DNA from: a bacterium
GTDB lineage: Bacteria; Bacillota_I; Bacilli_A; Izemoplasmatales; Izemoplasmataceae
Length of the DNA: 45,297 nt
Direction: 5' to 3'
NCBI GenBank assembly: GCA_018400615.1
Contig: JAGYML010000004.1
Coordinates: 1 to 45,297 of the forward strand
Program-made: the position numbers and the translations under genes
The notes under the pieces: model-generated
The model's input: only the letters and a program-made list of their open reading frames with translations
What the model was told of the DNA's origin: nothing
The model's database searches: none
In this document: positions 43,988-45,297 of the stretch, one piece after another
Layout: each line of letters begins with the position of its first letter
Numbering within the stretch: the stretch's first letter is position 1

Positions 43988-44872
43988 ATGGACAAGTTGA
44001 CACTCAAGCTTCACAACGGAGAAACGCTCGCGTATCAGGAATACCACGAAGACAAGGATGAAACCCTTGTGCTGATTCACGGCAACATGAGCAGTGGGGT
44101 GCATTTCGAGCCCATCATTGAAAAACTCGAAGACTACCATCTCATCGTTCCCGACTTAAGAGGCTTTGGCGATTCAAGTTACCACACGCGAGTCAATTCA
44201 CTTGAAGACTTCGCCGATGACCTGAAAGCCTTTCTCGAGGCACTGGATATGAATACAGTGCATCTTGCAGGCTGGTCCACAGGTGGAGGCGTCGCGCTTA
44301 AATTCGCCGCCAAGTACCCGCACAACACAGGCAAGCTAATTTTGATTGAATCCGCGTCTCATCGCGGCTACCCCATTCCGAAAAAAGATGCGAATGGGCA
44401 ACCGCTTCAAGGTGAATTCTACGCTGATAAGGACGCCATGGCGAAAGACCCCGTGCAAGTCGCACCGGTGGTAAAAGCCTTGGAAGACGGAAACAGCGCC
44501 CTTATGAAGATGGTCTGGGAACAAACCATCTACAACGTGAAAAAACCAGAAGACGACGCCTTCAATCGTTACATCTCAGAAACCATGAAACAAAGAAACC
44601 TTGTCGATGTTGATTGGGCCCTCATGAACTTCAATATGTCAAACACCCCTAATGGGGTCAGTGAAGGCGATGGCACCATCGATGACATCAAGTGTGAAGT
44701 ACTCGCGGTGCACGGAGACAAGGACCTCGTCATTCCCAAACCGATGTTTGATGAATTGACAGACGCCCTGCCTTACGTACTCGTGGAGGCTTTCGAAAAT
44801 GCTAGTCACTCCCCCATCACCGATATGCCCGGTGAATTGGCCAAAACCATTAAGACTTTCTTGAACGCATAG
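43988..44872 (+). CDS. Alpha/beta hydrolase, second of two
   Basis: This is a 294-residue alpha/beta-hydrolase. HGNMSS (31-36) is the oxyanion region, the nucleophile is Ser97 in AGWSTGGGV, the acid lies in VHGDKDLVIP, and the His in NASHSPITD (about 277). It resembles the first hydrolase in layout but is clearly different, with a longer cap between the strand-6 and strand-7 regions. It starts after TAGGAGGT, 12 nt beyond the previous gene, and ends the operon just before a strong terminator. An esterase acting on imported oligoesters or lactones is one possibility. Confidence 0.9.
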   Translation: MDKLTLKLHNGETLAYQEYHEDKDETLVLIHGNMSSGVHFEPIIEKLEDYHLIVPDLRGFGDSSYHTRVNSLEDFADDLKAFLEALDMNTVHLAGWSTGGGVALKFAAKYPHNTGKLILIESASHRGYPIPKKDANGQPLQGEFYADKDAMAKDPVQVAPVVKALEDGNSALMKMVWEQTIYNVKKPEDDAFNRYISETMKQRNLVDVDWALMNFNMSNTPNGVSEGDGTIDDIKCEVLAVHGDKDLVIPKPMFDELTDALPYVLVEAFENASHSPITDMPGELAKTIKTFLNA

Positions 44873-44882
44873 TCCTCCTATC

Positions 44883-44918
44883 ATCCACACCGCCCAGGCG
44901 GTGTGGATATTTTTTTTT
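44883..44918 (+). terminator. Terminator of the thiolase-importer operon
   Basis: ATCCACACCGCC (44883-44894) pairs with GGCGGTGTGGAT (44897-44908), followed by a long T-run. Confidence 0.95.
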
Positions 44919-44943
44919 ATCCCATAAAAGAAAAAACCCCCTT

Positions 44944-44964
44944 TCACACCAATCATGTGTGTGA
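44944..44964 (+). promoter_or_regulatory. Hairpin touching the ribosome site of the last gene
   Basis: TCACAC (44944-44949) pairs with GTGTGA (44959-44964), the latter touching the ribosome site GAGGTGA (44963-44969). It could limit translation initiation. Confidence 0.3.
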
Positions 44965-44976
44965 GGTGAAAAAAAT

Positions 44977-45297
44977 ATGAAGAAAATACTGGCATCATGC
45001 GCGGTTTTATTGTTGGGACTCGGATTTACCAATATCCTGGCCTTGAATGAACCCGCGAACAAGAACCTGCTCGACCCTGAAGCATTTGTAGCAAACAACA
45101 CAGAGAACACACTTGTTACAACCACGTCCATCCCGGTCACGCCAGGGGAAACCTACACGTTCAGCATGCCGGTCCAAAGTGACGGCGTAAGCGTAAGTAT
45201 TCATTCTGAGGAACATTTCGATATTTACGTGGATGATGATGCGTCACCGACTGTAGGAAACTGCACCAAGGATATGTATGTTCGTTCATGCACTTTC
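44977..45297 (+). CDS. Secreted protein of unknown function (N-terminal part only)
   Basis: The first 107 residues are in the window and the frame is open at the edge. The N-terminus is a Sec signal peptide (MKKILASC, then AVLLLGLGFTNILA) with likely cleavage after ILA. The Cys at position 8 is too early and lacks a lipobox. The mature part (SIPVTPGETYTFSMPVQSDGV) resembles the beta-rich starts of extracellular or surface proteins. The start at 44977 lies 7 nt after GAGGTGA. I do not recognise a family. No clear promoter is visible between the preceding terminator and this gene. Confidence 0.75.
   Translation, partial: MKKILASCAVLLLGLGFTNILALNEPANKNLLDPEAFVANNTENTLVTTTSIPVTPGETYTFSMPVQSDGVSVSIHSEEHFDIYVDDDASPTVGNCTKDMYVRSCTF

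Noticed and set aside
1-45297. Use of the Mycoplasma code (TGA as Trp)
   Set aside because: Several conserved genes end at TGA at the expected length and tryptophans in conserved motifs are TGG.

Overview
The window is about 45.3 kb of gene-dense chromosome. It appears to come from a Bacillota or Mycoplasmatota-like bacterium, possibly the Izemoplasma/Acholeplasma/Haloplasma neighbourhood, but the lineage is an inference and not proven here. Supporting signs are AGGAGG-type ribosome sites, sigma-A style promoters, a type B RNase P RNA, MutS2, RNase HIII, and gene orders known from Bacillus (truB-ribF-rpsO...pnp and xerD-deoB). TGA is a normal stop (truB, mutS2, rnhC and xerD all end in TGA), so the Mycoplasma code is not used. 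I see no IS elements, prophage, tRNA genes or CRISPR.

Layout. (1) 1-2080, minus strand: a fatty acid kinase FakA fused to a DegV/FakB-like domain (its C-terminus lies outside the window), preceded by a DUF2177 membrane protein. (2) 2.2-4.2 kb: two tandem Ohr/OsmC peroxidases, the first with a palindromic operator candidate, then convergent RNase HIII. (3) 4.2-9.4 kb: mutS2, trxA, truB-ribF and rpsO, the last with a leader that folds as a three-way junction. (4) 9.5-14.7 kb: an AI-2E family permease, an amidohydrolase and a UPF0316 protein sit between rpsO and pnp. (5) 14.7-20.2 kb: rnpB, then lepA-hemW-xerD-deoB. (6) 20.2-26.7 kb, minus strand: two giant cysteine-free coiled-coil proteins (1162 and 963 aa) in one operon, diverging from ruvB-queA. 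(7) 28.9-31.6 kb: an ECF sigma factor with an RsgI-like anti-sigma factor, divergent from a THUMP-type RNA methyltransferase. (8) 31.7-33.2 kb: a MATE exporter. (9) 33.2-44.9 kb: a TetR regulator divergent from an eleven-gene operon encoding thiolase, SDR reductase, a KAS III-like enzyme, a complete LIV-type ABC importer with lipoprotein, a CoA-transferase and two alpha/beta hydrolases. (10) 44.98 kb to the end: the start of a secreted protein.

Two parts look most like undescribed biology. The first is the paired giant coiled-coil operon, a candidate cytoskeletal or scaffold system. The second is the TetR-controlled uptake and CoA-metabolism operon. Its control region carries four palindromic operator candidates (TTCA-N5-TGAA type) repeated at an exact 19-bp period. 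The gene set would suit import of a short-chain acid or hydroxyacid ester, hydrolysis, CoA activation by CoA-transfer, oxidation or reduction at C3, and thiolytic cleavage, but the substrate is unknown.
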